A DNA stretch of 64,000 nucleotides from Actinoplanes sandaracinus. GTDB taxonomy: Bacteria; Actinomycetota; Actinomycetes; Mycobacteriales; Micromonosporaceae. The position numbers were made by a program, and so were the translations under genes. The notes beneath the pieces are model-generated. The model had not been told where the DNA came from, ran no database searches, and saw only the letters and a list, made by a program, of their open reading frames with translations. The stretch is from positions 26,405 through 90,404 of the forward strand of contig NZ_JASCTH010000015.1 in assembly GCF_030009775.1 (NCBI RefSeq). Direction: 5' to 3'. Shown in pieces: positions 44,163 through 52,669 of the stretch (positions within the stretch are counted from its first letter, which is position 1; each line of letters begins with the position of its first letter).

Positions 44163-45251
44163 TCACTCGACGCCCTCTCCGGCGAGGCGGGCCCCGGACG
44201 GGACGAGGCCGGTGGAGTCGCGGACGATGAGCCGGTGGCCGGTGGGACGGCGGCGCGGGCGGCTGCCGGCTGATTTCAGGGCGAGTTCCAGGGCCGTCCG
44301 GCCCATGTCGGTCATCGGCAGGCGGACGGTGGTGAGGCTGGGGGCGAGGTCGGCCGCCACCGAGACGTCGTCGAAGCCGGCGACCGACATCCGGGACGGC
44401 ACGCCGATGCCGCGTTCGCGCAGTGTGGCGAGCACACCCATGGCCATCGCGTCGTTCAGCGCGATGATCGCGGTGGTGTCCGGGTGGTCGCGGAGGATCC
44501 GGTCGGCGGCGAGACGTCCGCCCTCGCGGACGAAGTCGGCGTGCACGACCGGCACGTCGTCCGGGGACAGGCCGTGCCTGCGGAGAGCGGCGGCCACCCC
44601 GGCCAGCCGGTCGGCCACCGTGTTGAGCACGGCGGCCCCGGCGGCCACGGCGATCCGGCGGTGGCCGAGTTCGGCCAGGTGGGAGCCGAGGGCGTGACCG
44701 CCGGCCACGTTGTCGGGCAGGACCGCGTCGGCGTCGAGAGCGTGCCGGCCGATCACCGCGACCCGGCCACCGCCGCGCTGGTAGCCGGCGAGGACCGTCC
44801 GGGTCTCGGCTTCGACGCCCGGGTCGCCGAACCCGGAGCCGGCGATGATGATGACGCCGGCGCGCTGGGCGATCAGGTGGCGGATCTGGCGCAACTCGTG
44901 GCCGGGGTCGCGGCCGGAGTGGCAGATCTGCACGAGCAGTCTCCGCTCGTCGGCGAGCTGGATCACGCCGCCGGCGATCTCGGAGAAGTACGGGTCGTCG
45001 ATCTGGTGCACGATCAGCCCGACGGTGGGGCTGGCGCCGCCGGCGAGGGTGCGGGCGAACGGGTTGGCGACATAGCCGAGGTCGTCGGCCACCTGGCGGA
45101 CCCGGTTCGCGACCTCCTGGCTGACCCCTTCGCGGCCGGCGAGGGCGCGGGACGCGGTGGCCAGTGAGACGCCGGCATGGCGTGCGACGTCGAGGAGGCG
45201 TAGCCCGGGCCCGGGTTTCGGCACGAATGACTCCCACGCTCGCACTGCCAT
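44163..45251 (-). CDS. LacI-family transcriptional regulator
   Basis: The 362-aa protein has the LacI helix-turn-helix and hinge (LLDVARHAGVSLATASRAL, LGYVANPFARTLAGG) and a periplasmic-binding-protein-like effector domain with TVGLIVHQIDDPYFSEI and VAGFDDVSVAADLAPSLTTV. It probably represses a sugar-related gene, but no transporter or glycosidase is adjacent. A TATGCT hexamer upstream of the start may be its -10. Confidence 0.92.
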   Translation of the reverse strand: MAVRAWESFVPKPGPGLRLLDVARHAGVSLATASRALAGREGVSQEVANRVRQVADDLGYVANPFARTLAGGASPTVGLIVHQIDDPYFSEIAGGVIQLADERRLLVQICHSGRDPGHELRQIRHLIAQRAGVIIIAGSGFGDPGVEAETRTVLAGYQRGGGRVAVIGRHALDADAVLPDNVAGGHALGSHLAELGHRRIAVAAGAAVLNTVADRLAGVAAALRRHGLSPDDVPVVHADFVREGGRLAADRILRDHPDTTAIIALNDAMAMGVLATLRERGIGVPSRMSVAGFDDVSVAADLAPSLTTVRLPMTDMGRTALELALKSAGSRPRRRPTGHRLIVRDSTGLVPSGARLAGEGVE

Positions 45252-45345
45252 CGCAGGTAATCAATGTCACAGCATAGGTCACGCGCCCGCTTCCGGAAGC
45301 GCCTCCACGCCGGGCCGGCGCAGCGCTTTGCGACGCGCCACGCGG

Positions 45346-46020
45346 TCAGCCCGCCACGGCCTTGCGGAACGCCTCCACCGCCAACCCGGAGACGGCCCGG
45401 CCATGACCGAACACCGCATGATCGAACTCCAGCTCGGCGAGACGGGCCAGACTCTGTCCGGCCCGCACCGGATCGGCGGTGACCGGGCGGGGCGGGCCGG
45501 TCACCTTCCCCCCACGGCTGGCGGCGGCGTCACCGGCGAAGAGGATGCCGCCGGAACGGTCCAGCAGGTAGGAGACGTGACCACGGGTGTGCCCCGGAGT
45601 GTGCAGGGCGGTGAAACCGGGCAGCGGCTCCGAACCGTCCGCGGTGATCAACTGGTCGATCTTCGTCGGCTCGACCTTGCCGATCACCCGGCCGGCCAGC
45701 CTGGCGAGCAGGCCCACCGGCTCCGCGGGCGGCACGTGCCCGGTGATCCACGGAGCGTCGGCGGCGTGCGCGATCACCCGGGCGCCGGTGCGCGCACGCA
45801 GGTCGGCGAGGTTGCCGACATGGTCGGGATGGTGGTGGGTGACCAGGATCGTGGTCACCTCGCCCAGTGACCGGCGAATGCCCTTCAGAGCCCGCTCGAT
45901 CAGCGGCGACCGGCCGGGCAGGCCGGTGTCGACCAGCACCAGCCCGTCGTCGGTGACGACCAGATGCACGTTGACATATCCCAGGCGGAGCTCGAAGACC
46001 CCGTCGACCACCTCTCGCAC
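45346..46020 (-). CDS. MBL-fold metallohydrolase
   Basis: The 224-aa protein has the metallo-beta-lactamase metal site VTHHHPDHVGN, then HTPGHTRGHVSYLL, FAGDAA and FGHGRAVSG. It belongs to the glyoxalase II-like hydrolase group. Substrate unknown. It lies just past the ancestral end of the broken LuxR gene on the same strand. Confidence 0.9.
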   Translation of the reverse strand: MREVVDGVFELRLGYVNVHLVVTDDGLVLVDTGLPGRSPLIERALKGIRRSLGEVTTILVTHHHPDHVGNLADLRARTGARVIAHAADAPWITGHVPPAEPVGLLARLAGRVIGKVEPTKIDQLITADGSEPLPGFTALHTPGHTRGHVSYLLDRSGGILFAGDAAASRGGKVTGPPRPVTADPVRAGQSLARLAELEFDHAVFGHGRAVSGLAVEAFRKAVAG

Positions 46021-46032
46021 CCCACGATTCTG

Positions 46033-47228
46033 TCAGCCGCGATCGCGAGCCGGCAGCAGCCCCAGTTCCCGGGCCCACGCGACCGCCCCCCGCCGGGAAC
46101 GGGCCGCCAGCTTGGTCAGCACGGCGGCCACATGCGTCTCGCCGGGAACGGGCCGCCAGCTTGGTCAGCACGGCGGCCACATGCGTCTCGCCGGGAACGG
46201 GCCGCCAGCTTGGTCAGCACGGCGGCCACATGCGTGTCGACCGTGCGGACCGACAGGACCAGGCGCGCGGCGATCTCCGGGTTGCTCAGGCCCTCGGCGA
46301 GCAGGCGCAGCACCTCGGCCTGATGGCCGGTCAACCCGGCCGGGTTGTCGCGGGTCGCCGGTTTCGGGCCACGCGGGATCCGCGACACACTCAGCTCACG
46401 AAGCCGGGGCCGGACCCGGCGGGCGAGCGGGGCGGCGTCCAGGGCGTCGAGGATGCGGACCGCTTCGAGCAGATTCTCCGGCACGGTCCTGTGACGGAGG
46501 GCGGGAGCCAGCTCGTAGCGGCTTCCGGCCTTCGCCCACCGTACGACCGCGTCCCAGGGTTGACCGGCCGTGAGGGCGGCGAATGGCGCGAAGACCGGGA
46601 CGTCCGCGCCCAGCCGGTGCAGCCAGTAGCCGAAGGCGCCCAGCCGGCGCCCGCCCTCGGCGGCCAGCGGCCGCCGGAAGGCCGGCGTGAGCGGGGCGGC
46701 GGCCGACGGGTCGCCGCGCAGCCAGGCTGCCTCCGCCATCGCCGCGCCCGCCGGGCCGACCCGCTGCGCCTCGCCGATGCCCCGGGCGATCTCCCACGCC
46801 TCCTCGATCAGCTCGTCGCCGCCGGGCAGGCCGCGGCGGACCCGCACCAGACCCAGGACGACGAGCGCGGGGGTACGCATCATCGCCGGCGCGCCGTCCT
46901 CCGCCGGCGCGCCGTCCTCCCAGCGGGCGTGCCGCTCGACCTCCACCCACTCGCGGAGCTGCAGGTGCACCATCGAGCGGGTGATGTACAGGTAACGCAG
47001 GAACCCCAGCACCTCGCTACGCTCGGCGAACGCCATCCCCGCGTCCAGCAGCTCACCGGCCTCACGCAGCCGCCACTCGTTGAACAGGTGCCAGGCCAGG
47101 TTGGTGTAGGCACGGCAGGCGTGATCGTCCTCGCCGGCGGCCAGGGCGACGGCCGGACTCTCCTCCAGCAACTCCCGGCCGCGTGGATCGTCACGATCCC
47201 AGAGGGCGTAATCGACGTTGTTGAGCGA
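46033..47228 (-). pseudogene. Remnant of a large LuxR-family (AAA/TPR-type) regulator, truncated and frameshifted
   Basis: The frame shows the C-terminal half of a large LuxR regulator: helical repeats starting near 47228 (LNNVDYALWDRDDPRGRELL) and a C-terminal LuxR helix-turn-helix (LTGHQAEVLRLLAEGLSNPE, RTVDTHVAAVLTKLAARSRR). The N-terminal ATPase half is absent. In its place upstream is a tandem-repeat array. At the 3' end a 49-bp unit is present three times, shifting the frame to a stop at 46116. With one unit the frame would continue GAVAWARELGLLPARDRG to a TGA at 46033-46035. Two separate lesions make function unlikely. Confidence 0.8.
46092..46238. repeat. 49-bp tandem repeat, three copies, inside the LuxR helix-turn-helix coding end
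   Basis: Copies are 46092-46140, 46141-46189 and 46190-46238, identical apart from one base in the last. The unit encodes the segment from about THVAAV to RSRR. Because 49 is 1 modulo 3, copy number sets the reading frame of the gene end: one or four copies restore the normal end, two or three do not. Confidence 0.95.
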
Positions 47229-47229
47229 C

Positions 47230-47480
47230 CGCCCACTCCCAGACCGCCCGCCCGCGACCGCCCGCTGGGACCACCCGCCCGGGAACCACCCAACCGGGAC
47301 CATCCGCCCGGGACCGCCCGCCGGGACCACCCACCCGGGACCATCCGCCCGGGACCGCCCGCCGGGACCACCCACCCGGGACCATCCGCCCGGGACCGCC
47401 CGCCGGGACCACCCGCCCGGGACCGCCCACTCCGGGGCCCGCACGCCCGGGACCGCCCACTCCGGGCCCGCACGTCCGCC
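47230..47480. repeat. 41-bp tandem repeat array with flanking degenerate units
   Basis: Three near-identical 41-bp units lie at 47296-47336, 47337-47377 and 47378-47418, built from shorter GGGACC...CCC blocks. Degenerate versions lie on the left, and two units of about 29-30 bp lie on the right (47419-47475). All frames are open across it because the units lack stop codons, which creates false long ORFs. It lies exactly where the missing half of the LuxR gene should begin. Confidence 0.9.
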
Positions 47481-47570
47481 GGCCGAGCGGCCGGCACCCG
47501 AACCTGGGCACTCACCGCGTTCCCGCGGGAGGTTGCCCCTCCAGGCTGCCGAGCTGACCCGCCGCCGCTC

Positions 47571-47632
47571 CCCAACATAGGTGCCAGCCAGCCACCGCTC
47601 CCCCAACATAGGTGCCAGCCAGCCACCGCTCC
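47571..47632. repeat. 31-bp direct tandem duplication
   Basis: Two identical 31-bp units (47571-47601, 47602-47632) are followed by a degenerate third. No gene is seen here. Confidence 0.85.
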
Positions 47633-47683
47633 CGCACTTGGGTGCCGGCCGACGCTCCGGAGACTAGGTGGGCGCGAAAACAT

Positions 47684-47724
47684 GACACCCGCTGCGGGTG
47701 TGGGCTACATACGCAGCGGGTGTC
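47684..47724. terminator. 13-bp inverted repeat, probable bidirectional terminator
   Basis: GACACCCGCTGCG (47684-47696) pairs perfectly with 47712-47724 around a 15-nt loop. GGGTTTT follows on the plus strand and ATGTTTT on the minus strand. No intact gene ends here, so it may be a relic of a lost gene between two repeat arrays. Confidence 0.7.
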
Positions 47725-47882
47725 GGGTTTTCACAGGTGACATGCCGCAGGCGGGCTGAGGTCAACGCTGGGGTCGGCCGGAGCCATGACTGAGCGAGTG
47801 TCGGAACACGCCAACATATGGGCTCGCGCCGAGCGGGTGGGTGCCCGAAGAGGTCAGCACGCCCCCGAACGGATCAGTTCCG

Positions 47883-48186
47883 GAACAGGCCACCTCGCGA
47901 ACAGGCCACCTCGCGAACAGGCCACCTCCCGAACAGGCCACCTCCCGAACAGGCCACCTCCCGAACAGGCCACCTCCCGAACAGGCCACCTCCCGAACAG
48001 GCCACCTCCCGAACAGGCCACCTCCCGAACAGGCCACCTCCCGAACAGGTCAGCTCGGGAACAGGTCACCTCCCGAACAGGTCAGCTCGGGAACAGGTCA
48101 GCTCGGGAACGGGTCAGCTCGGGAACGGGTCGGCTCGGGAACGGGTCGGCTCGGGAACGGGTCGGCTCGGGAGCGGGTCGGGTCCC
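47883..48186. repeat. 16-bp tandem array, about 19 copies with a one-way sequence gradient
   Basis: Eighteen full units and one degenerate unit run without spacers. The unit changes in steps from left to right: GAACAGGCCACCTCGC (2 copies), GAACAGGCCACCTCCC (8), then GAACAGGTCAGCTCGG types, ending in GAACGGGTCGGCTCGG (3). It lies 50 bp past the HXXEE gene stop. Long ORFs in several frames here are artefacts of the repeat. It is not a CRISPR array. Confidence 0.95.
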
Positions 48187-48238
48187 AATGAACGGGCGGG
48201 ATTGCGAATGGGTCGGCCTGGGCGCGCGGGCGGGATCG

Positions 48239-48793
48239 TCAGGGCAGCAGGAGGCGGGCGACGGCCTGCGCGGCGGCTGTGAGCGCGACGGCGAACCCCG
48301 CGACCACCGCGATGGTCTTGCCAGGGACGGGGTCGGGGCGCAGGCGGCGGCCGTGCCAGAAGGCATAGGGGATCACCAGCAGGAGCGCGGTGACCAGGCC
48401 GGGAACGTAGTCGCGTAGGAGGACGGCCTGGGCCACATGGACCAGGCCGTGCCAGCCGAAGACCAGGACGGCCGCTCGGAAGAATGCCGCGTGGCCGTCG
48501 CTGCGTACCCCGGAGAGGGCCGCGCTCAGGACCGCGACACCGACCAGGGCCGCCGCCAGCGCGAAGCGCGGCGTCGTCGAACCGACGACCTCGACCAGGC
48601 CGGGTGGCCAGCCGTCCGCCAGCAGCCGCGGCGTGGTACGCGCCGACCACCAGCTCGCGGTCGCCACCTCCTCCACGTCATGAACGGCCCAGGCCACGAA
48701 CAGTCCGAAACAGAACAGCCGGCGTGACATGGATGTGATCGTCACAGGGTGCAACAACGGCCGAAAGGGGTAAGTAAGAATGCTGTCGGTCAT
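48239..48793 (-). CDS. HXXEE-domain membrane protein
   Basis: The 184-aa protein has about five hydrophobic segments and the family motif HDVEE (38-42), with conserved FGWHGLVHVAQA later. HXXEE proteins are of unknown function. GGAGG lies 7 nt before the ATG at 48793, supporting this start over an internal ATG. It is divergent from the hypothetical gene at 48850. Its 3' side runs straight into the 16-bp repeat array. Confidence 0.82.
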   Translation of the reverse strand: MTDSILTYPFRPLLHPVTITSMSRRLFCFGLFVAWAVHDVEEVATASWWSARTTPRLLADGWPPGLVEVVGSTTPRFALAAALVGVAVLSAALSGVRSDGHAAFFRAAVLVFGWHGLVHVAQAVLLRDYVPGLVTALLLVIPYAFWHGRRLRPDPVPGKTIAVVAGFAVALTAAAQAVARLLLP

Positions 48794-48849
48794 CGACGGG
48801 CCTCCGCCCCTCGACAGGCCGCCGGCTCTCGATTGAAAGGGACAACCGC

Positions 48850-49353
48850 GTGACGGATCAACCGCTCTACGCCGACCTGGGATTCACCGACGCCGAGTGG
48901 GGGCTGCTGACCGGCCTGCCGCAGTCGGTACTCACCGCGGCGAGCGCCGCCAGCCCCGACAGCGCCCGCAAGACGCGCGCCGAGAGCGCGGCCGGGCTGG
49001 ACCGCATCTCCGACGCCCGCTCGTCGGCGAGCCCGCTGGTCGCGGCCGTCGCCACGGCTGCGGTCGCCGAGGCCGGCGACCCGGAGATCGGCGAGGAACC
49101 GCCGGTGATCCAGCCGGGCGACCCCGCCGGGTATGCCGCGGACGTGGTGGCCCGGGCCGCCGAGGTGGCCGCGCTGCTGGCCGCGAAGGCTTCCCCCGCC
49201 GACGCCGAGACGTACAAGCACTGGCTCGTGGAGATCGCCGACGAGGTGGTGGGCGCGGCCTCGACCGGCGGCGTCCTCGGCATCGGCGGCGAGGCGGTCA
49301 CCGAGAGCGAGCGCACCTTCCGCGACGACCTCGCCAAGGCCCTGGCCCGCTGA
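48850..49353 (+). CDS. Conserved-looking hypothetical protein, helical and acidic
   Basis: The 167-aa protein is Ala-rich and probably all-helical, starting TDQPLYADLGFTDAEWGLLT with PQSVLTAASAASPDSARKTR. A second part holds ASPADAETYKHWLVEIADEV and a Gly-rich stretch (STGGVLGIGGEAVTESE). No membrane segment. AAAGGGA lies 8 nt before the GTG. I do not recognise the family. Confidence 0.75.
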   Translation: MTDQPLYADLGFTDAEWGLLTGLPQSVLTAASAASPDSARKTRAESAAGLDRISDARSSASPLVAAVATAAVAEAGDPEIGEEPPVIQPGDPAGYAADVVARAAEVAALLAAKASPADAETYKHWLVEIADEVVGAASTGGVLGIGGEAVTESERTFRDDLAKALAR

Positions 49354-49504
49354 TCACAGCGAGCGTGTGGGGTTCGGGTGCACACGTCACCTCGACTCCA
49401 CACGCTCACTGCCAACCGAAAGCGCGTGAGATCCGGGCGTCGGCACGCCTCAGCTCGCACACCCCAACCCCCAACCTGCGGAATCCAGGGCTCAGCCTGC
49501 CTTA
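49354..49504. other. Gap before the 32-bp repeat array
   Basis: No gene, hairpin or promoter is seen between the hypothetical gene at 48850-49353 and the repeat array. Sequence here looks less GC-rich than the flanks. Confidence 0.5.
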
Positions 49505-49689
49505 AGACGCTCGCGGTCCACACGGTGCAGGACTTCAGACGCTCGCGGTCCACACGGTGCAGGACTTCAGACGCTCGAAGTCCACACAGTGCGAAGCTTC
49601 AGACGCGCGCGATCCACACGGTGCGAAGCTTCAGACGCTCGGGATTCAGACAGTGCGGGACTTCAGACGCTCGCGGTTCACACGGTGGG
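49505..49689. repeat. 32-bp tandem array, five copies plus a partial sixth
   Basis: Units of 32 bp start AGACGCTCG and end GGACTTC or GAAGCTTC, at 49505, 49537, 49569, 49601, 49633 and 49665. The first two are nearly identical and the others differ at several sites. The last partial copy runs into the 3' end of the FAD monooxygenase gene, so part of the array is coding on the minus strand. Confidence 0.93.
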
Positions 49690-50796
49690 TGGGCGCCACC
49701 CGAGGACCGGGTCCATCTGGCGCATGACCATGTCGGGGCCGAGCTTGCCGACCACGGACATGGCCGCGTTGCGGAGGCGCTCGGCGAGCGGGTTGTTCAG
49801 GCCCGAGACGCGGCCCACTCTGCGTGAGGCGCGGGCGACCTCGGTGGTACGCGGTAGGCGCTCGGCCGTGTAACGCGGCAGGTCATCGGCGTGAAGTGCC
49901 AGAACCAGCGCGTCCTCCAAGGCCTGGCAGGCGCCCTGGCCCAGGTTCGGGGTCATGGCGTGCGCCGCGTCGCCGAGCAGCGCCACCTTCCCGGAGTGGT
50001 ACCGGGGAAGCGGCTCGTCCAGACAGCGGATGTCAGTGCGGACCACCTCGTCAGCGGACATGATCAGCGACGGGATCGGCTCGTGCCAGCCGCCGAACAG
50101 GCGCAGCATCTCCGCCTTCTCGTCGCCGGCCCGGGCGCCGGCCGCGGCGGGCGCCGTGGCGTAGCAGTAGACCCGGCCGTCGCCGAGCACCGCGACCCCG
50201 AACACCTTTCCGGAACCCCAGGTCTCGGCCGGAAACACTGTCCCGCCGGGGTGCGCCACGACGATGCGCCAGCTCGTCACTCCGGTGTAGACCGGGCCGG
50301 GGTGTCGCGGGAACAGTGTGGACCGTACCGGGGAATGAAGCCCGTCGGCGGCGACCACCAGATCGGCGGTGAGCGTCCCGTCAGCGGTGACCACCCGCCC
50401 GGCGTCGGCATCGACGTCCTCGGCCGGCAGGCCGAGCCGGAGCGTGCCCGGCTCCAGCGCCTCGACGAGGGCCTCCACCAGCGTCGCGCGATGCACGATG
50501 ATCACCGGCTCGCCGTATCGTCGCGCCGCCTGCGACGCGTCGGTGCGCGAGATCCAGCCGCCGTCCGGGCGCTGAATGCCGGCGGCGCCCTGCAAGGCTG
50601 CCAGTTTGCGCAGCCGCTCGCCGACGCCGAGCGCATCCAGCACCCGCAGCGCGTTCGGGGCGACGGCCAAGCCGGCACCGACCGGTTCCAGGGCGGGGGC
50701 CCGCTCGAGGACCGTCACGTCCCAGCCCCGGCGTCGCAGTGCGACCCCGGCCGCCAGTCCACCGATTCCAGCCCCGATCACCACAGCGCGCGCCAT
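49678..50796 (-). CDS. FAD-dependent monooxygenase (aromatic-ring hydroxylase type)
   Basis: The 372-aa protein has the N-terminal FAD motif VVIGAGIGGLAAGVALRRRG, the DG motif in VVAADGLHSPVR and the GD motif in VALLGDAAHAMTPNLGQGAC. This is the single-component PHBH-like group. Substrate unknown. I chose MARAVVIG at 50796, with GAGGAT upstream. Its last codons overlap the 32-bp repeat array, ending VLGWRPPTV. Confidence 0.9.
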   Translation of the reverse strand: MARAVVIGAGIGGLAAGVALRRRGWDVTVLERAPALEPVGAGLAVAPNALRVLDALGVGERLRKLAALQGAAGIQRPDGGWISRTDASQAARRYGEPVIIVHRATLVEALVEALEPGTLRLGLPAEDVDADAGRVVTADGTLTADLVVAADGLHSPVRSTLFPRHPGPVYTGVTSWRIVVAHPGGTVFPAETWGSGKVFGVAVLGDGRVYCYATAPAAAGARAGDEKAEMLRLFGGWHEPIPSLIMSADEVVRTDIRCLDEPLPRYHSGKVALLGDAAHAMTPNLGQGACQALEDALVLALHADDLPRYTAERLPRTTEVARASRRVGRVSGLNNPLAERLRNAAMSVVGKLGPDMVMRQMDPVLGWRPPTV

Positions 50797-51102
50797 GCCA
50801 CGATCCTCGCACCGCACCTGGCCGGCCGGAATCCGGGGCGTTCCCGGCGCGGCGTGCCTCTCAATCCTGCCGTGATCGCACCGCGCGTTCCTGAGCCCGG
50901 CCCGCGCTCCTCGCTGCCCCGCGCTGCCCCTGCATGACGCTGCGCAGACCCACCCACCCGCGCGCCACCCGGGATCGCCTCACGGAACGCACCGCCGCCC
51001 CAGGTTCATCCGCAACGCCGGGGTTGCCGGGCGACTCGGGGCACCCCGGCTGCGGGAGCGGCTGGGGGCGCGCGGGCGCTCGCCGGGGTGCAGACTCGAA
51101 TC
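50797..51102. other. Divergent intergenic region, monooxygenase and AraC regulator
   Basis: About 306 bp between divergent starts. It must hold both promoters. I see no clear hexamers, palindrome or small gene. Confidence 0.5.
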
Positions 51103-51951
51103 ATGGACGAGTACGCGCAGGCCCGGCCAGGAGCGGCGCTGCGCCCTTACGTGGCGCTCTACTCGGGATATCGGCTGCGGGGGCTTGCCTCGGCCGTACA
51201 CCGAGGGCTGCCGTCGCCCTATCTCACGCTGATCTTCACACTCGACGACCCGCTGGTGATCGCCGCCCATCCCGACCCGCGGCAGCCGCCCGGCTCCTAC
51301 TCGTCGCTGCTTGGCGGGCTGCATCTGGCGCCCGCACTGATCGCCCACGACGGCAGACAATCCGGGGTGCAGGTGTCGGTGCATCCGCTCGGCTGCCGGG
51401 CTCTACTCGGGTTGCCGGCCGCCGAACTCGCCAACCTGGACGTGGACGCCACCGCGATCTTCGGTGAACAGTTCGTCGGCGAGGTCCGGGAGCGTCTGTC
51501 CGCCGCCTCGGACTGGCCGGGCCGGTTCGCCGCCCTCGATGGGGCGCTGACCCGCCGGGTGCGGGATGCCGCCGGGCCCGAGCAGGTCACGCGGGCCTTC
51601 CGGCTCCTCACCCAGGGTGTCTCGATCAAGCAGGTCGCCGGGGAGGTCGGGTGGAGCGGCCGTTACCTGACCGACCGGTTCCGCGCCGAGATCGGGATCC
51701 GGCCCAAGGAGGCTGCCCGGATCGCCCGCTTCGACCGGGCCCGGCGTTCGATCCGGCCCGGCGTACGGCTCGCCGACGTGGCCGCCGTCCACGGCTATGC
51801 CGATCAGTCACACCTGGTCCGCGACTTCCAGTCGTTCGCCGGGTGTGCCCCGTCGAGCTGGCTGGCCGACGAGTTCGACCTGATCGACACACTGCCGGCC
51901 CTAGACGAACCGCCCGGGGCACCGGCTCCCGATCCGGCCCCGCATCGATAG
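51103..51951 (+). CDS. AraC-family transcriptional regulator
   Basis: The 282-aa protein has a variable N-terminal domain with HPLGCRALLGLPAAEL, and a C-terminal AraC double helix-turn-helix (SIKQVAGEVGWSGRYLTDRF and VAAVHGYADQSHLVRDFQSF). A Pro-rich tail ends it. It is divergent from the FAD monooxygenase, which is a plausible target. Start uncertain: the ATG at 51103 has no ribosome site, and a GTG lies five codons earlier. Confidence 0.88.
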   Translation: MDEYAQARPGAALRPYVALYSGYRLRGLASAVHRGLPSPYLTLIFTLDDPLVIAAHPDPRQPPGSYSSLLGGLHLAPALIAHDGRQSGVQVSVHPLGCRALLGLPAAELANLDVDATAIFGEQFVGEVRERLSAASDWPGRFAALDGALTRRVRDAAGPEQVTRAFRLLTQGVSIKQVAGEVGWSGRYLTDRFRAEIGIRPKEAARIARFDRARRSIRPGVRLADVAAVHGYADQSHLVRDFQSFAGCAPSSWLADEFDLIDTLPALDEPPGAPAPDPAPHR

Positions 51952-52236
51952 CCGGCCTCGATTCCACAGGCAACGCTGGGCCGGCCCGGAGCCCGGCAGA
52001 CAGTCCGCTCGTCCCCAGCACGACACCGCGACCGCGCTGCGCGACCCCGCGACCAGGCAGAACGTCCGCTCGTGCCCCACACAGCCCCACGACGGCGCCG
52101 CTCGACCACCTGGCGCCGGACAGACAATTCAGTTGTCTCTGGCATAGCGCCGAGACCACGCTCGACCTCCCGCAGAGCGGTGACGAGTTCGGTTTCGTCC
52201 AAGCCCAGACCTCGGGATGGTCGCGACGATGGGGGT

Positions 52237-52659
52237 ATGACTGACCTTCACGCACCGGCACCGCAGGTGTGGCCGACGTTGCGGGCCAACGACGCCCGCG
52301 CCCTGATCCGCTTCCTCGTCGACGCGTTCGGGTTCGAGGAGACCATCGTCCACGGCAAGGGTGACGTGGTCGAGCACGCCCAGCTCAGCTGGCCGCTCGG
52401 CGGCGGGATCATGCTCGGCTCGGAACGCGACGACCCGGACAATCCATGGAAACTGACCCCGGGAACGTTCGGCGCCTACGTGGTGGCCGACGACATCGAC
52501 GGCCTGTATGCCCGCGCGGTCGCCGCCGGAGCCGAGATCGTCCGGGCGCCGTTCACCACCGACTACGGCTCCCACGACTTCACTGTCCGTGACCCTGAAG
52601 GAAACCTCTGGCAGTTCGGCACCTACCGCGGCGAGCCCCGAAAAGCGACCGCGGGCTGA
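52237..52659 (+). CDS. VOC-superfamily (glyoxalase-like) protein
   Basis: The 140-aa protein has the two beta-alpha-beta-beta-beta units of the VOC fold: VWPTLRANDARALIRFLVDAFGF and, in the second half, DDIDGLYARAVAAGAEIVRA with RDPEGNLWQFGTY. The final Glu-type metal position is not obvious. Such proteins are often bleomycin-resistance-like or epimerases. No substrate can be given. The 285 bp before it carry no gene I can support. Confidence 0.88.
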   Translation: MTDLHAPAPQVWPTLRANDARALIRFLVDAFGFEETIVHGKGDVVEHAQLSWPLGGGIMLGSERDDPDNPWKLTPGTFGAYVVADDIDGLYARAVAAGAEIVRAPFTTDYGSHDFTVRDPEGNLWQFGTYRGEPRKATAG

Positions 52660-52669
52660 CCTCGCAGCG

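Noticed and set aside
47191..47609. Pro/Gly/Arg/Trp repeat protein as the N-terminus of the LuxR gene
   Set aside because: The sequence is just translation of the 41-bp array, without a ribosome site, and regulator similarity starts only at 47228.
47883..48186. CRISPR array
   Set aside because: Repeats are contiguous with no spacers, the unit is 16 bp, and no cas genes are present. The 32-bp array at 49505 also has no spacers.
47762..48418. Several long ORFs on both strands rich in TSRTGHLPNRPPPEQA-type repeats
   Set aside because: They arise because the 16-bp repeat unit has no stop in any frame. Three units make 48 bp, which gives a false periodic protein. No ribosome site or non-repeat domain is attached.
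51804..52202. Minus-strand ORF starting MDETELVTALREVERGLGAM
   Set aside because: The first 40 codons look protein-like, but the rest is Arg/Gly/Ser-rich, overlaps the AraC gene end and has a weak ribosome site. It could be a fragment of a lost gene, but I cannot support it.
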